Shown here: positions 8,064-17,222 of the stretch, piece by piece
Position numbering within the stretch: position 1 is the stretch's first letter
Layout of the letters: each line of letters starts with the position of its first letter
Source of the DNA: Candidatus Vagococcus giribetii
Lineage (GTDB): Bacteria > Bacillota > Bacilli > Lactobacillales > Vagococcaceae
NCBI RefSeq assembly: GCF_017316185.1
Contig: NZ_JAFLVX010000014.1
Location: 61,406-125,405, forward strand
DNA length: 64,000 nucleotides
Direction of reading: 5' to 3'
Notes under the pieces: model-generated
Databases searched by the model: none
Seen by the model: the letters and a program-made list of their open reading frames with translations, nothing else
Told to the model about the DNA's origin: nothing
Made by a program: the position numbers and the translations under genes

Positions 8064-10592
8064 ATGGCAAATTTTTTGAAACAATTAATTGAAAATGATA
8101 AAAAAGATTTAAAACGTTTGGAAGCTTTAGCTGGAAAAGTTGAAGTATTAAAGGACCAGATGGAGTCGTTAAGTGACGAAGCTTTAAAGGCAAAAACAGA
8201 AGAATTTAAAGCGCGTTACCAAAAAGGTGAAACATTAGATGATTTATTACCAGAGTCGTTTGCAGTTGTTCGTGAAGCAGCCAAACGTGTATTAGGACTA
8301 TTCCCATACAAAGTACAAATTATGGGTGGTATCGTCTTACATGAAGGTAGTATTCCTGAAATGAAAACAGGGGAAGGTAAAACATTAACAGCGACTATGC
8401 CTGTTTATTTAAATGCCTTATCTGGAGAAGGTGTACACGTTGTAACGGTTAATGAGTACTTAGCAACACGTGATGCGAGTGAAATGGGTGAGTTATATAA
8501 CTTCTTAGGTTTAACAGTTGGTTTAAACATCAACTCAAAATCATCAGAAGAAAAACGTTTAGCTTATGCATGTGATATTACTTATTCAACTAATAATGAA
8601 TTAGGTTTTGACTACTTAAGAGATAACATGGTTGTTTACCGTGAACAAATGGTACAACGTCCATTAAACTTTGCTGTTGTTGATGAGGTTGACTCAATCT
8701 TAATCGATGAGGCAAGAACACCGTTGATTATTTCTGGTCAGGCTGAAAAATCAACAGCTATGTATAACCGTACAGATAACTTTATTAAAACATTAGTTAA
8801 TGAAGAAGATTACAAAATTGATGTGCAATCAAAAACAATCGCTTTAACAGAAGAAGGTATTTCAAAAGCTGAAAAACATTTTGATGTAGCTAACCTTTAT
8901 GATATTGAAAACACATCGTTAACTCACTATTTAGATCAATCATTAAGAGCTAACTACATCATGTTATTAGATATTGATTATGTGGTTCAAGATGGCAAAG
9001 TAATGATCGTTGACCAATTTACAGGTCGTATCATGGACGGACGTCGTTATTCTGATGGTCTTCACCAAGCTATTGAAGCTAAAGAAGGCGTTGAAATCGA
9101 AGATGAAACGAAAACAATGGCTAACATTACCTTCCAAAACTACTTCCGTATGTACAAAAAATTGTCAGGTATGACAGGTACTGCGAAAACAGAGGAAGAA
9201 GAATTTAGAGAAATTTATAACATGCAAGTTATTCAAATTCCTACAAACCAACCAATTATTCGTGATGACAAAGCAGATTTACTATACCCAACATTAACAA
9301 GTAAATTTAAGGCTGTTGTTGCGGATATTAAAGAACGTCATGAAAAAGGACAACCTGTCTTAGTTGGTACTGTAGCCGTTGAAACATCAGAATTAATTTC
9401 TGAGATGTTAACAAAAGCAAAAGTACCTCATGAAGTGTTAAACGCAAAAAATCACTTTAAAGAAGCTGAAATTATCATGAACGCTGGTCAAAAAGGCGCA
9501 GTTACTATTGCAACAAACATGGCTGGTCGTGGTACGGATATTCGTTTAGGTTTAGGCGTTATTGAAGCAGGTGGATTAGCTGTTATTGGTACAGAACGTC
9601 ACGAATCAAGACGTATTGATAATCAGTTACGTGGACGATCAGGACGTCAAGGAGACCCTGGAGTTACACAATTCTACTTATCATTAGAAGATGAATTAAT
9701 GAAACGTTTTGGTTCAGAGCGTATTAAAGTATTCTTGGATCGTATGAACCTTGAAGAAGAAGATGCGGTTATCCAAAGTAAAATGTTTACTAAGCAAGTT
9801 GAATCAGCACAAAAACGTGTTGAAGGTAACAACTACGATACACGTAAAAATGTGTTACAATATGACGATGTGATGCGTGAACAACGTGAAGTTATCTATC
9901 GTCAACGTAACCAAGTTATTACATCTGATTCAGATTTAGAAGCTGTTTTATTAGGTATGGTGGAAAGAACGATTAACCGTTATGTAGAAAGCCATACACA
10001 AGGTGAAAAAGCTGATTGGAATTTACAAGGCTTAGTTGATTTCGTTGGAGCAACGATTACTCATGAAGACGCTATTTCTTTAGCTGATTTTGAAGGTAAG
10101 ACACCAGAAGAAATGAAGAGCTTTATTCTTGGAAAAGCAAAAGAACTTTACCAAGAAAAAGTAGAAATTCTTGATAGCCCTGAACAATTATTAGAATTCC
10201 AAAAAGTGGTTATTTTAAGAGTTGTTGATACAAAATGGACAGATCATATTGATGCAATGGATCAATTAAGAGAATCAATTGGTTTACGTGCATATGGTCA
10301 AAATAACCCATTAGTAGATTATCAAACAGAAGGTTACCAAATGTTTAACGACATGGTTGGTGCGATTGAATATGAAGTAACTCGTTTATTCATGAAAGCT
10401 GAAATCCGTCAAAATGTTCAACGTGAACAAGTGGCTCAAGGAGAAGCAGTTCAACCAACTGAAGAACAAGGTGTTGTTTCTTCTGATAGTAAGAAAATGC
10501 CTATCAGAGTCGAAGAAAAAGTTGGCCGTAATGACTTATGTCCATGTGGTAGCGGTAAAAAATATAAAAACTGTCACGGTAAGCCAGTTTAA
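8064..10592 (+). CDS. secA: Preprotein translocase ATPase SecA
   Basis: SecA is the motor that drives Sec-dependent protein export through SecYEG. The 842 residues match the usual length (about 840 in Bacillus). Visible are Walker A with GEGKT at 103-107, the [13 protein letters not shown] helicase box near 210, the second nucleotide-binding fold with [21 protein letters not shown], the helical scaffold, and the C-terminal zinc-binding SEC-C motif [14 protein letters not shown] used for SecB/lipid/ribosome contacts. ATAAGGAG precedes the ATG. prfB follows after a weak hairpin, so partial co-transcription is likely. Confidence 0.98.
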   Translation: MANFLKQLIENDKKDLKRLEALAGKVEVLKDQMESLSDEALKAKTEEFKARYQKGETLDDLLPESFAVVREAAKRVLGLFPYKVQIMGGIVLHEGSIPEMKTGEGKTLTATMPVYLNALSGEGVHVVTVNEYLATRDASEMGELYNFLGLTVGLNINSKSSEEKRLAYACDITYSTNNELGFDYLRDNMVVYREQMVQRPLNFAVVDEVDSILIDEARTPLIISGQAEKSTAMYNRTDNFIKTLVNEEDYKIDVQSKTIALTEEGISKAEKHFDVANLYDIENTSLTHYLDQSLRANYIMLLDIDYVVQDGKVMIVDQFTGRIMDGRRYSDGLHQAIEAKEGVEIEDETKTMANITFQNYFRMYKKLSGMTGTAKTEEEEFREIYNMQVIQIPTNQPIIRDDKADLLYPTLTSKFKAVVADIKERHEKGQPVLVGTVAVETSELISEMLTKAKVPHEVLNAKNHFKEAEIIMNAGQKGAVTIATNMAGRGTDIRLGLGVIEAGGLAVIGTERHESRRIDNQLRGRSGRQGDPGVTQFYLSLEDELMKRFGSERIKVFLDRMNLEEEDAVIQSKMFTKQVESAQKRVEGNNYDTRKNVLQYDDVMREQREVIYRQRNQVITSDSDLEAVLLGMVERTINRYVESHTQGEKADWNLQGLVDFVGATITHEDAISLADFEGKTPEEMKSFILGKAKELYQEKVEILDSPEQLLEFQKVVILRVVDTKWTDHIDAMDQLRESIGLRAYGQNNPLVDYQTEGYQMFNDMVGAIEYEVTRLFMKAEIRQNVQREQVAQGEAVQPTEEQGVVSSDSKKMPIRVEEKVGRNDLCPCGSGKKYKNCHGKPV

Positions 10593-10599
10593 AGCGAGT

Positions 10600-10622
10600 G
10601 CGACTTAGAAATTCTGAGTCGC
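10600..10622 (+). terminator. Weak hairpin between secA and prfB
   Basis: GCGACTTAG and CTGAGTCGC pair over 9 bp (one G-U) around a 5-base loop. Only a short T run follows, so it may be a partial terminator or an mRNA processing point. Confidence 0.4.
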
Positions 10623-10648
10623 TTTGCTTATTTCTAGGAGGTCTTTTT

Positions 10649-11756
10649 ATGGAATTATATGAAATTAAAACAAATTTAGAACAACTAGCTGAAAAGATAA
10701 CTAATTTTAGGGGGTCTCTTTGACTTAGATGAGTTAGAAGAGCAAATAGCAGAAGCTGAGTCAATGATGGAGGATCCTGATTTTTGGAACGATTCTCAAA
10801 AAGCTCAAAGCACAATTGATCGATCTAATCAGTTAAAAGCACAATATGATACCTTTAATGATTTAGCAACAGGATTAGAAGATCTAGTTTTAATGGTAGA
10901 GATGCTTGATGAAGAACCTGATGAGGATATGTTTAAAGAGCTAGTTGATAACTATAAAAGTTATCAGTCTAAAGTAGATGAGTTTGAGTTGTCACAGCTA
11001 CTCAGTGATGAATATGATCATAACAATGCTATTTTGGAATTTCATCCAGGTGCAGGAGGCACGGAATCTCAGGATTGGGGCAGCATGCTTTTAAGAATGT
11101 ATACAAGATGGGCTGATTCAAAAGGCTTTCAAGTGGAGACAATTGATTATCAAGCTGGAGATGAAGCTGGCATTAAAAGTGTGACGCTATTGATTAAGGG
11201 ATTTAATGCCTTTGGTTATCTAAAATCAGAACGAGGGGTTCATCGTCTAGTTAGAATTTCACCTTTTGATTCAAATTCAAGAAGACATACTTCTTTTTGT
11301 TCCATTGATGTGATGCCAGAACTATCAGATGATGTGTCCATTGATATTAAATCAGACGATTTGAAAGTTGATACCTACCGAGCAAGTGGAGCTGGAGGTC
11401 AGCATGTCAATAAAACTGATTCAGCCGTTCGAATCACTCATATTCCAAGTGGTGTGGTTGTTGCTTCTCAAGCACAACGTTCACAACTTAAAAATAGAGA
11501 ACAAGCCATGAGTATGTTGAAAGCAAAACTCTATCAAATTGAGATGGAGAAAAAAGAGCAAGAAGCTGCTAGTATTCGCGGGGAGCAAATGGAAATTGGT
11601 TGGGGATCTCAAATCAGATCTTATGTTTTCCATCCATACTCTATGGTAAAAGATCACCGAACAAATTACGAAGTTGGAAATACTCAGTCTGTTATGGACG
11701 GAGATATAGATGGGTTTATTGATGCCTACTTAAGATGGAAAATGTCAAACGTATAA
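10649..11756 (+). CDS. prfB: Peptide chain release factor 2, expressed by programmed +1 frameshift
   Basis: RF2 reads UGA and UAA stops. Translation starts at ATG 10649, 7 bases after AGGAGG (10636-10641). The first 24 codons end in CTT and then an in-frame TGA at 10721. Just upstream is the stimulatory internal Shine-Dalgarno AGGGGG (10709-10714), then TCT CTT TGA C, the classic RF2 recoding site. A +1 shift at CTT-T continues the frame from 10722 to the stop at 11756, giving 368 aa, normal for RF2. The protein shows the SPF tripeptide of RF2 (RISPFDSN) and the GGQ motif ([11 protein letters not shown]). Low RF2 lets the ribosome pause and shift, so expression is autoregulated. Confidence 0.97.
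10709..10724 (+). promoter_or_regulatory. prfB programmed +1 frameshift site
   Basis: AGGGGG, three bases, then CTT-TGA-C. Spacing and order match the bacterial RF2 recoding signal. Slippage of the CTT codon onto TTT places GAC (10722-10724) as the next codon. Confidence 0.97.
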
Positions 11757-11806
11757 CAACTCTAGCCAATAGTCATGTTTTGAAATAGAATTGTAATGTA
11801 ATGAAA

Positions 11807-11835
11807 TTAACATCAAGACAATCTCATGTTATACT
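11807..11835 (+). promoter_or_regulatory. Promoter of ftsE-ftsX
   Basis: TTAACA (11807-11812), a 17-base spacer and TATACT (11830-11835), with a TGT extended -10, form a good sigma-A promoter about 50 bases before ftsE. Confidence 0.65.
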
Positions 11836-11890
11836 GTTTTTGAGATGTGAGGTTATTTAGTTAATATAAAAATAAGTGGGGAGAATACTC

Positions 11891-12577
11891 ATGATTGAAA
11901 TGAAGAAAGTTACCAAAAAGTATTCTAATGGAACAACTGCCGTTAGAAATTTATCTGTCAATATAAATCAAGGAGAATTTGTTTACGTTGTAGGCCCTAG
12001 TGGTGCTGGTAAATCAACGTTTATCAAGTTAATGTATCGTGAAGAAAAAGCGACTAAGGGAAGTTTAAATGTATGTGGTTATGATTTATTAACCATCAAA
12101 AATCGTAACGTCCCTTATTTACGTCGTGAAATTGGTATTGTGTTCCAGGATTATAAACTGCTATCTCAAAAAACAGTTTATGAAAATGTAGCTTATGCTA
12201 TGCAAGTTATTGGAAAAAAACCAAGAGAAGTTAAAAAACGCGTTCTAGAAGTATTAGACTTAGTAGGACTAAAACACAAAGTTAGAGTGTTTCCAGATGA
12301 ATTGTCAGGTGGGGAGCAACAACGTGTTGCAATTGCTAGAGCAATTGTTAATACACCTAAAGTACTCATCGCTGACGAACCAACAGGAAACTTAGACCCT
12401 GAAAACTCATGGGAAATCATGGATTTACTTGAACGAATCAATAATCAAGGTACAACCATTGTTATGGCCACTCATAATAGTATGATAGTAAACGAAATCC
12501 GTCATCGTGTCTTGGCAATTGAAAATGGTCGAATTACACGAGATCAAGATGAGGGGGATTACGGATACGATGATTAG
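11891..12577 (+). CDS. ftsE: Cell division ATP-binding protein FtsE
   Basis: The ATG at 11891 is chosen because GGGGAGA lies 7 bases upstream; an upstream in-frame GTG at 11876 overlaps that site. The 228-residue ABC ATPase has Walker A GPSGAGKST (about 35), the Q-loop VFQDYKLL typical of FtsE, signature LSGGEQQR and Walker B LIADEPTGNLDP. FtsEX controls peptidoglycan hydrolases at the septum. It overlaps ftsX by 8 bases, so translation is coupled. A plausible partner hydrolase, an M23 peptidase, lies 7 kb downstream. Confidence 0.95.
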   Translation: MIEMKKVTKKYSNGTTAVRNLSVNINQGEFVYVVGPSGAGKSTFIKLMYREEKATKGSLNVCGYDLLTIKNRNVPYLRREIGIVFQDYKLLSQKTVYENVAYAMQVIGKKPREVKKRVLEVLDLVGLKHKVRVFPDELSGGEQQRVAIARAIVNTPKVLIADEPTGNLDPENSWEIMDLLERINNQGTTIVMATHNSMIVNEIRHRVLAIENGRITRDQDEGDYGYDD

Positions 12578-13457
12578 AAATTTTTTCAGACATATAGGTA
12601 GTGCATTAAAAAACTTAAAACGAAATGGTTGGATGACGCTGGCATCTGTCAGTGCTGTAACAGTAACCTTGACATTAGTAGGTATTTTCCTAGGTGTCAT
12701 TTTAAACGTTGCTAAAATAGCAGAAGATATTAACAACAGTGTAGATGTATCGGTCTTTGTTGATATCGGTACTAATGAAAAAGATACGAAAGCATTAGGA
12801 GAAGAATTAAATAAAATTCCTAATGTTGAAAAAGTAATCTTTTCAAGTAAACAAAATGAGTATAAAAAATTAACAGATAAGTTAGGAGATACTTGGAAGT
12901 TATTTGATGGAGATGATAATCCATTATATGATGTGTATATTTTGACTGCTAAAGACTCTGATTCAATTAAAGGCATTCAAAAAGCAGCATCAGGCTTAAA
13001 AAATGTTCATAAGGCAGACTACGGTGGCCAAAACTCAGATAAGATTTTAGCGATTTCTAAAAACGTAAGATTATGGGGTTCTATCGGAGCGGTCTTCTTG
13101 ATTGCGGTAGCGATTTTCTTAATCTCTAATACAATCCGAATCACAATTATTTCAAGAAAACGCGAAATTCAAATTATGAGACTAGTAGGAGCGAGAAATG
13201 GCTTCATTCGTTGGCCATTCTTCCTAGAAGGTGCCTTCATTGGTGTACTAGGATCAATTGTTCCTGTTCTTCTGATTTCATTTGGCTATTCTCAAGTTTA
13301 TTACTTCTTTACGAAGAGTATGATTGCTTCAGCATCTTATGAACTTGTTTCACCAACCTCATTAGTCCTTCAATTAAATGGGTTATTACTCGTTATTGGA
13401 GTTGTAATTGGATCTTTCGGTTCAGTTCTTTCGATGAGAAGATTCTTGAAGATTTAA
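12570..13457 (+). CDS. ftsX: Cell division permease-like protein FtsX
   Basis: The start at ATG 12570 (MIRNFFRHIG) gives 295 residues, normal for Gram-positive FtsX. GAGGGGG lies 12 bases upstream. There is one N-terminal membrane segment (about 24-45), a large extracellular domain that in known systems contacts a hydrolase such as PcsB or CwlO, then three C-terminal segments with the MacB/FtsX motif IMRLVGARNGFIRWPF. It forms the FtsEX complex with the preceding gene and ends at a terminator. Confidence 0.95.
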   Translation: MIRNFFRHIGSALKNLKRNGWMTLASVSAVTVTLTLVGIFLGVILNVAKIAEDINNSVDVSVFVDIGTNEKDTKALGEELNKIPNVEKVIFSSKQNEYKKLTDKLGDTWKLFDGDDNPLYDVYILTAKDSDSIKGIQKAASGLKNVHKADYGGQNSDKILAISKNVRLWGSIGAVFLIAVAIFLISNTIRITIISRKREIQIMRLVGARNGFIRWPFFLEGAFIGVLGSIVPVLLISFGYSQVYYFFTKSMIASASYELVSPTSLVLQLNGLLLVIGVVIGSFGSVLSMRRFLKI

Positions 13458-13477
13458 CGAATGTCTATATATAGTAG

Positions 13478-13508
13478 AAAAAGGTTAACATTTAGGTTAA
13501 CCTTTTTT
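13478..13508 (+). terminator. Terminator after ftsX
   Basis: AAAAGGTTAAC and GTTAACCTTTT pair around loop ATTTAG and are followed by T residues. Confidence 0.85.
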
Positions 13509-13566
13509 TATTTTGTCTGTTGAGATAAACCAAGAAAATAGTACAATTAAAGTAAGAGGGATTTAT

Positions 13567-14160
13567 ATGAGAAAGTGTGGTGAGGGAGATATCAATCAAG
13601 AGAATGAAACGTATCATTTGATTAAACATAAGGCAAGTATGTATCTCGTTTTAGTAGGTTTATTTTTTATATTTGATTTTTTGTTAAGTCAGAATAAGCA
13701 TGCCAGTTTTTTTGAAGAGATAGAGTTTTCAAAGCATCGTCTTATTTACATTTTGATTTTTTTGTTTCTGGCAGCTACTAATTTAATCTATCACTATTTT
13801 AGACTTAAAAATCGTAAGGAAAAGATACCCAGTCAAGACTCAGAAGAGTATTATCTTCTATTAGTAAAGGAATATAATCGTTATGAAAGATATGTCCAAT
13901 TAGCTGAGAAAAAATTGGATATGTTGAAAGAAATTTCGCCTATTATTGTGACTTTTGTGTTTTTACAAGGATTAATAGAAAAAATAATCAGTGTGTCCAT
14001 TCAAATGGAGTTTAGTGAAATATTTGGTTTTGTTATCGTTTTGTTCTATGTTTTTATGTATATGGAAGCTTGGCATACGTATAAATTAGATAGTCATTAT
14101 CTATATAAATACAAAGACATGATGTTTGAGTACGAGGAAAAGAAAAAAGATGACACATAA
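13567..14160 (+). CDS. Small membrane protein of unknown function
   Basis: The ATG at 13567 follows AGAGGG with 6-base spacing; an upstream in-frame GTG (13513) lies in the ftsX terminator region and is unlikely. The 197-residue product is not one I recognise. It has about four predicted membrane segments (around residues 24-42, 58-80, 128-145 and 150-170), with charged cytosolic loops and a lysine-rich C-terminal tail. It is monocistronic, and its stop codon lies inside the loop of its terminator. That terminator may also end a minus-strand small RNA gene coming the other way. Confidence 0.7.
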   Translation: MRKCGEGDINQENETYHLIKHKASMYLVLVGLFFIFDFLLSQNKHASFFEEIEFSKHRLIYILIFLFLAATNLIYHYFRLKNRKEKIPSQDSEEYYLLLVKEYNRYERYVQLAEKKLDMLKEISPIIVTFVFLQGLIEKIISVSIQMEFSEIFGFVIVLFYVFMYMEAWHTYKLDSHYLYKYKDMMFEYEEKKKDDT

Positions 14161-14174
14161 ATGTCATCTTTTTT
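14143..14174. terminator. Bidirectional terminator
   Basis: AAAAAAGATGACA (14143-14155) and TGTCATCTTTTTT (14162-14174) pair perfectly. On the minus strand the hairpin is also followed by a T-rich run, so it can end a transcript arriving from 14319. Confidence 0.85.
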
Positions 14175-14319
14175 CTTATAAGGGATGATATTTGTCACTA
14201 ACTCAATGGGGAATATTATTAGTGAGTAGAAACCGTTTATTGTTTATTCGTGCATAGGCACTATTAGCACGCAAGTTGGGGAGCCTGCGTATCAAAAAAA
14301 TAAAAATAAACTAAGTTTC
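14143..14319 (-). ncRNA. Candidate trans-acting small RNA with CCCC-presenting loops
   Basis: Read on the minus strand, a promoter at 14354-14326 predicts a start at G 14319. The 5' end GAAAC-TTA-GTTTATT pairs with AATAAAC-G-GTTTC (14241-14229), enclosing a hairpin ACGCA / TGCGT (14290-14286 with 14273-14269) whose loop shows CTCCCC, plus an alternative overlapping hairpin CGTGC / GCACG. A second hairpin CACTAA / TTAGTG (14224-14219 with 14201-14196) shows TTCCCC in its loop. A third ATCCC lies at 14186-14182. The terminator at 14174-14143 closes a roughly 175-nt RNA. No open reading frame of note is present. C-rich loops are typical of Firmicutes small RNAs that block ribosome binding sites. 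I do not recognise a known family. Confidence 0.55.
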
Positions 14320-14325
14320 CACTCA

Positions 14326-14354
14326 ATTATAACACAAGTGTATTATAATGAAAA
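14326..14354 (-). promoter_or_regulatory. Minus-strand promoter of the candidate small RNA
   Basis: On the minus strand, TTTTCA (14354-14349), a 17-base spacer and TATAAT (14331-14326) preceded by TGT form an extended -10 promoter. The predicted start, 7 bases on, is the first base of the RNA's 5' stem. The site overlaps an imperfect palindrome, ATTATAACAC-AA-GTGT-A-TTATAAT (14326-14349). Confidence 0.6.
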
Positions 14355-14517
14355 AGGTATGTTAAAAAAACTCTTATTAATTTCTTAAAAAAATGATTAT
14401 TGTAAAAAGAATGTAAAAAGACTTGCAATTTTCCCCTCTAAATTATATGTTTAGTTTGGACGAAAAAGTAAATGAGATTATTTTGTAAAATATTGGTAAA
14501 TTCTAGGAGGTTAACTC
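14355..14517. other. Leader and promoter region of the pst operon
   Basis: This AT-rich stretch should hold the pst promoter. TTGCAA at 14423 and an AT-rich TATATG at 14444 are a weak candidate pair, 15 bases apart. I cannot identify a clear PhoP box. It ends in TAGGAGG before pstS. Confidence 0.4.
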
Positions 14518-15372
14518 GTGAAAAAAGTGTACAAAGCAACGGGACTATTAGCTTTATCTTTAGTATTAGTTAGTTGTGGGAAAGTTGATAATGGTGAATC
14601 AATTAATGCAGTAGGATCATCAGCTATGCAACCCTTAGTCGAAGCTGCTGGAGAGCAGTATAGTAGCACAAATGTAGGTAAATTTATTAATGTTCAAGGT
14701 GGCGGTAGTGGGACTGGTTTAAGCCAAGTTCAATCTGGCGCAGTGGATATTGGTAATTCAGATTTATTTGCTGAAGAAAAAGAGGGTATTAAAAGTGATG
14801 AGCTAGTTGATCATCAAATCGCTGTTGTAGGCTTAACACCAATTGTAAATAAAGAAGTTGGCGTAACAGATATTTCAAAAGAGGATTTAAAGAAAATTTT
14901 TACAGGTGAGATTACTAATTGGAAAGAAGTTGGCGGACGTAATCAAAAAATCGTATTAATTAACCGTGCAGCTGGAAGTGGTAGTCGTCATACATTTGAA
15001 CAATGGGTATTAGATGGGGAGAAACCTAAAAATGCGCAAGAACAAGATTCAACTGGTATGGTTAGACAAATTGTTAGTACAACACCAGGAGCTATTAGTT
15101 ATGTCTCATTTTCATATGTAACAGATGAAGTGGCTACACTATCAATTGATGGTATTAGTCCAACAGAAGAAAATGTCATGAGAAACAAATGGCCAGTATG
15201 GTCTTATGAGCATATGTATACAAAAGGAGAGCCAAAAGGGTTAACCAAAGATTTCCTTGATTACATGTTATCAGAGGACGTACAAAAAGAAATCGTTCCA
15301 CAATTAGGCTACATTCCAGTTTCACGTATGACTGTGGATAGAGATGTAGAAGGAAATGTAACGCCCAAATAA
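14518..15372 (+). CDS. pstS: Phosphate ABC transporter substrate-binding lipoprotein PstS
   Basis: PstS captures inorganic phosphate outside the membrane and delivers it to PstCA. The 284-residue product starts at GTG after TAGGAGG. It has a signal peptide ending in the lipobox LVSC (Cys20) and the phosphate-binding PBP fold with VGSSAMQPL near 32, GGGSGTGLSQVQSGAVDIGNSD near 60-82, and NRAAGSGSRHTFE near 153. It leads the operon pstS-C-A-B-B-phoU, normally induced by phosphate limitation through PhoPR. Confidence 0.96.
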   Translation: MKKVYKATGLLALSLVLVSCGKVDNGESINAVGSSAMQPLVEAAGEQYSSTNVGKFINVQGGGSGTGLSQVQSGAVDIGNSDLFAEEKEGIKSDELVDHQIAVVGLTPIVNKEVGVTDISKEDLKKIFTGEITNWKEVGGRNQKIVLINRAAGSGSRHTFEQWVLDGEKPKNAQEQDSTGMVRQIVSTTPGAISYVSFSYVTDEVATLSIDGISPTEENVMRNKWPVWSYEHMYTKGEPKGLTKDFLDYMLSEDVQKEIVPQLGYIPVSRMTVDRDVEGNVTPK

Positions 15373-15396
15373 GGGAAGGGCATAGGAGGAAAAACC

Positions 15397-16317
15397 TTGG
15401 AAGATATTCAGAGTAAGTTGCTAAAAAAATCATCGAAGAAAAAAACAGAGCAATTTGGGAAAAGTATTAGTTTTTTAGCAATAGCTTTAATCGTTGCTGT
15501 CGTAGTTGCTATTTTTTATTTTGTTGCTAGTAAAGGACTAGCTACCTTTTTTGTAGATGGTGTTAGTTTAAAAGATTTCTTATTTGGAACAGAATGGAAC
15601 CCAAGTTCAGTTGATGAAAGTGGACAACCATTAGTAGGAGCCTTACCAATGATTTTAGGTTCTTTTATCGTAACGTTTTTATCTGCTTTAATTGCGACAC
15701 CTTTTGCAATCGGTGCGGCAGTTTTTATGACAGAAATATCACCTAAATTAGGAACTAAAGTTCTTCAACCAGTTATTGAATTACTTGTAGGTATTCCGTC
15801 AGTTGTTTATGGATTTATTGGTCTTTCAGTCATTGTACCTGCTGTAAGAAGTGTTTTTGGTGGTTCTGGATTTGGTATTCTAGCAGGGACATTTGTCTTA
15901 TTTGTTATGATTTTACCAACAGTGACATCAATGACAGTTGACGCTCTAAAGGCTGTACCAAGACATTACCGTGAAGCGTCTCTAGCTCTTGGAGCAACTA
16001 GATGGCAAACAATTTACAAAGTGGTTCTTCGCTCAGCTATCCCAGGAATCTTAACAGCTGTTGTTTTTGGTATGGCAAGAGCCTTTGGTGAAGCCCTAGC
16101 GATTCAAATGGTTATTGGTAATGCGTCTCTAATGCCGCATAACTTAATCACACCAGCTTCAACGTTAACAAGTGTGTTAACTATGGGAATTGGTAATACA
16201 ATTATGGGAACTTTACAAAACAATGTCTTATGGTCATTAGCATTATTACTATTATTAATGTCATTATTCTTCAATATTGTGACACGTTTAATTGGTAGAA
16301 AAGGAGCAATGAAATAA
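15397..16317 (+). CDS. pstC: Phosphate ABC transporter permease PstC
   Basis: The TTG start at 15397 is supported by AGGAGG (15384-15389) 7 bases upstream. The 306-residue integral membrane subunit has six predicted helices and the EAA-loop segment YREASLALGATRWQTIYKVVL contacting the ATPase. It pairs with PstA to form the phosphate channel. The stop codon overlaps the pstA start by one base (TAATG). Confidence 0.95.
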   Translation: MEDIQSKLLKKSSKKKTEQFGKSISFLAIALIVAVVVAIFYFVASKGLATFFVDGVSLKDFLFGTEWNPSSVDESGQPLVGALPMILGSFIVTFLSALIATPFAIGAAVFMTEISPKLGTKVLQPVIELLVGIPSVVYGFIGLSVIVPAVRSVFGGSGFGILAGTFVLFVMILPTVTSMTVDALKAVPRHYREASLALGATRWQTIYKVVLRSAIPGILTAVVFGMARAFGEALAIQMVIGNASLMPHNLITPASTLTSVLTMGIGNTIMGTLQNNVLWSLALLLLLMSLFFNIVTRLIGRKGAMK

Positions 16318-17201
16318 TGAATGCAAAAAGAGCAGACAAAATAGCCACAGGCGTTCTTTATGGAATTGCTGTGATCATCATTACTATTTTAGCAAGTCTT
16401 TTACTTTATATTTTAGGTAGAGGAGTTCCTCATATTAGTTGGGATTTCTTGACGCAACCATCTAAGAGTTTCCAAGCTGGTGGTGGTATTGGTATCCAAC
16501 TATTCAACTCATTTTATCTACTATTTATTACAATGTTAATTAGTATCCCAATCTCTATTGGAGCAGGTATCTACTTAGCAGAGTACGCCAAAGATAATAT
16601 GTTAACTAACATTATTAGAACATCAATTGAAGTATTAAGTTCACTTCCTTCTGTTGTTGTTGGTTTGTTTGGGTTTTTAGTGTTTGTTATTCAAGCAGGA
16701 TTAGGTTTCTCTATTATTTCAGGAGCCCTAGCATTAACATTCTTTAACTTACCACTATTAACAAGAAACGTAGAAGAATCATTAAAAGCTGTTCATTTTA
16801 CTCAACGTGAAGCAGGGTTAGCTCTAGGTTTATCACGATGGGAAACAGTTATACGGGTAGTTATTCCAGAAGCTTTACCTGGTATTTTAACAGGAATCAT
16901 TCTTGGAGCAGGTCGTATTTTTGGTGAGGCAGCTGCTTTAATCTATACAGCCGGACAAAGTGCCCCAGCCTTAGATTTCACTAACTGGAACCCAATGAGT
17001 ATTACAAGCCCATTAAATATTTTTAGACAAGCAGAAACGTTAGCTGTTCATATTTGGAAAATTAATAGTGAAGGTAACATGCCTGATGGCGCTCAAGTAT
17101 CAGCAGGAGCTTCAGCTGTATTAATTATTGCTGTGTTAATATTCAACTTCTTAGCACGTTTTATCGGTAAGAGATTGCATAAGAAAATTACATCAGCATA
17201 G
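16317..17201 (+). CDS. pstA: Phosphate ABC transporter permease PstA
   Basis: The 294-residue second membrane subunit has about six helices. Its EAA loop, with REAGLALGLSRWETVIRVV, sits near residue 163. It is translationally coupled to pstC. The name pstA is also used in the literature for the unrelated c-di-AMP receptor encoded at 31769 (darA here). Confidence 0.95.
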   Translation: MNAKRADKIATGVLYGIAVIIITILASLLLYILGRGVPHISWDFLTQPSKSFQAGGGIGIQLFNSFYLLFITMLISIPISIGAGIYLAEYAKDNMLTNIIRTSIEVLSSLPSVVVGLFGFLVFVIQAGLGFSIISGALALTFFNLPLLTRNVEESLKAVHFTQREAGLALGLSRWETVIRVVIPEALPGILTGIILGAGRIFGEAAALIYTAGQSAPALDFTNWNPMSITSPLNIFRQAETLAVHIWKINSEGNMPDGAQVSAGASAVLIIAVLIFNFLARFIGKRLHKKITSA

Positions 17202-17222
17202 AAGTAGATAAGGGGATTAATC

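Noticed and set aside
10764..11756. prfB beginning at ATG 10764 without a frameshift
   Set aside because: The upstream ATG with AGGAGG and the canonical recoding site explain the N-terminus, and starting at 10764 would truncate the RF2 N-terminal domain.
12193..12441. Short minus-strand frames within ftsE, secA, pstB and others
   Set aside because: They are complements of strongly conserved coding sequence and lack starts with ribosome sites.
12425..12976. 183-residue open frame antisense to ftsE/ftsX
   Set aside because: It has no ribosome site and its composition is that of the complement of real genes. FtsE and FtsX on the other strand are certain.
14221..14326. Plus-strand riboswitch for pstS (A-rich tail and stem resemble a small aptamer)
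   Set aside because: The stem can be read on either strand, but the only good promoter adjoining it, the start at the stem's first base and the suitable terminator are on the minus strand. No known riboswitch consensus fits.
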